NCBI GenBank assembly: GCA_963834855.1
Contig: CAWIDH010000007.1
Location: 40,600-104,599 of the forward strand
Reading direction: 5' to 3'
Length of the DNA: 64,000 nucleotides
DNA from: DATJKD01 sp963834855
Lineage (GTDB): Bacteria > Pseudomonadota > Gammaproteobacteria > Steroidobacterales > Steroidobacteraceae
Of the stretch, positions 63,919-64,000 are shown one piece after another. A model generated the notes under the pieces. It searched no databases and was not told the origin of the DNA. It worked only from the letters and a program-made list of their open reading frames with translations. Every line of letters begins with the position of its first letter. Within the stretch, counting starts at the first letter, position 1. A program made the translations under genes and the position numbers.

Positions 63919-64000
63919 TCAGCGGAACTTCTCGGGGAATTGCTTCGCGATGCCGCCGGCCAGCGCGTCGGCAATCACGTACATGTGGTCCTTCATCGGG
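63919..64000 (-). CDS. C-terminus of an unidentified protein, truncated by the window edge
   Basis: The last 26 residues read PMKDHMYVIADALAGGIAKQ then FPEKFR before the TGA at 63919-63921. The fragment is too short for a family. Its closeness to the diheme cytochrome, in the same direction, suggests the two are one operon. Confidence 0.55.
   Translation of the reverse strand, partial: PMKDHMYVIADALAGGIAKQFPEKFR

Overview
The window is high-GC proteobacterial DNA with dense coding on both strands. The gene content points to a free-living, aerobic heterotroph, probably a gammaproteobacterium: a Moco biosynthesis operon, molybdate uptake, TesB, a MmsA-type dehydrogenase, Cfa, HtpX, POT and dicarboxylate carriers, a patatin/beta-barrel (type Vd-like) protein and REP-like repeats. 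No rRNA, tRNA or 16S marker is present, so taxonomy is only an inference. No rRNA, tRNA or CRISPR array was seen.

Layout. 1-2.8 kb is a decayed accessory locus: arylsulfatase tail, an internally deleted HAD-hydrolase copy, a broken DUF1254 gene and a broken full-length HAD gene, followed by a BASS-family carrier and a DUF1622 membrane protein in overlapping coupling. 4.1-5.9 kb holds an exported FAD-linked oxidase and a DUF2905 protein. 6.1-9.9 kb is an ECF42-type sigma factor system: three DGPF (YCII) domains in two genes, a VOC protein, an SRPBCC protein and the sigma factor, with a candidate cognate promoter at 6089-6115. 9.9-16.5 kb carries a cyclase-family hydrolase, DUF1428, a threonine-synthase-like enzyme, an EF-hand protein, a POT peptide carrier and a dicarboxylate/amino-acid symporter. 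An AT-rich promoter island and a 40-residue membrane peptide sit at 16.5-16.8 kb. 17.4-23.2 kb is a molybdate ABC transporter (modB-modC-M20 peptidase-modA) preceded by an MFS carrier. 23.3-33.5 kb is a mosaic: ApbE, a threonine-dehydratase-like enzyme, an RNA uracil methyltransferase-like protein, PPK2, a patatin/POTRA/beta-barrel protein, an S41 peptidase, an FUSC-like membrane protein and a ferritin-like protein. 33.7-43.3 kb has a ferredoxin-NADP reductase, TesB, a DUF748 (AsmA-like) protein, a GlcD-type oxidase, Cfa, HtpX and a hyperacidic protein. 43.5-48.8 kb has an acyl-CoA dehydrogenase and the proline genes proB and proA split by a reversed SDR gene. 48.9-53.0 kb is a compact Moco operon moeA-moaA-moaC-mobA-moaD-moaE. 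53.1-64 kb has a secreted coiled-coil protein, a metallophosphoesterase, mmsA, a BNR-repeat protein, a stretch that appears to be an insertion (57.9-60.7 kb, ending in a serine recombinase remnant), a MoaD/ThiS protein with a MoeB-rhodanese activator, a diheme cytochrome c and a truncated gene.

Modules fit together functionally. ModABC supplies molybdate and the moe/moa/mob operon turns it into cofactor. The ECF42 sigma factor most likely drives its own DGPF operon. About fifteen reading frames are broken by one or more single-base shifts while the protein similarity continues on both sides; this looks partly like real decay (1-2.8 kb, 57.9-60.7 kb) and partly like consensus errors in a draft or metagenome assembly. 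Several perfect small palindromes and two larger cruciform-forming repeats lie between genes, and one palindrome lies inside moeA.
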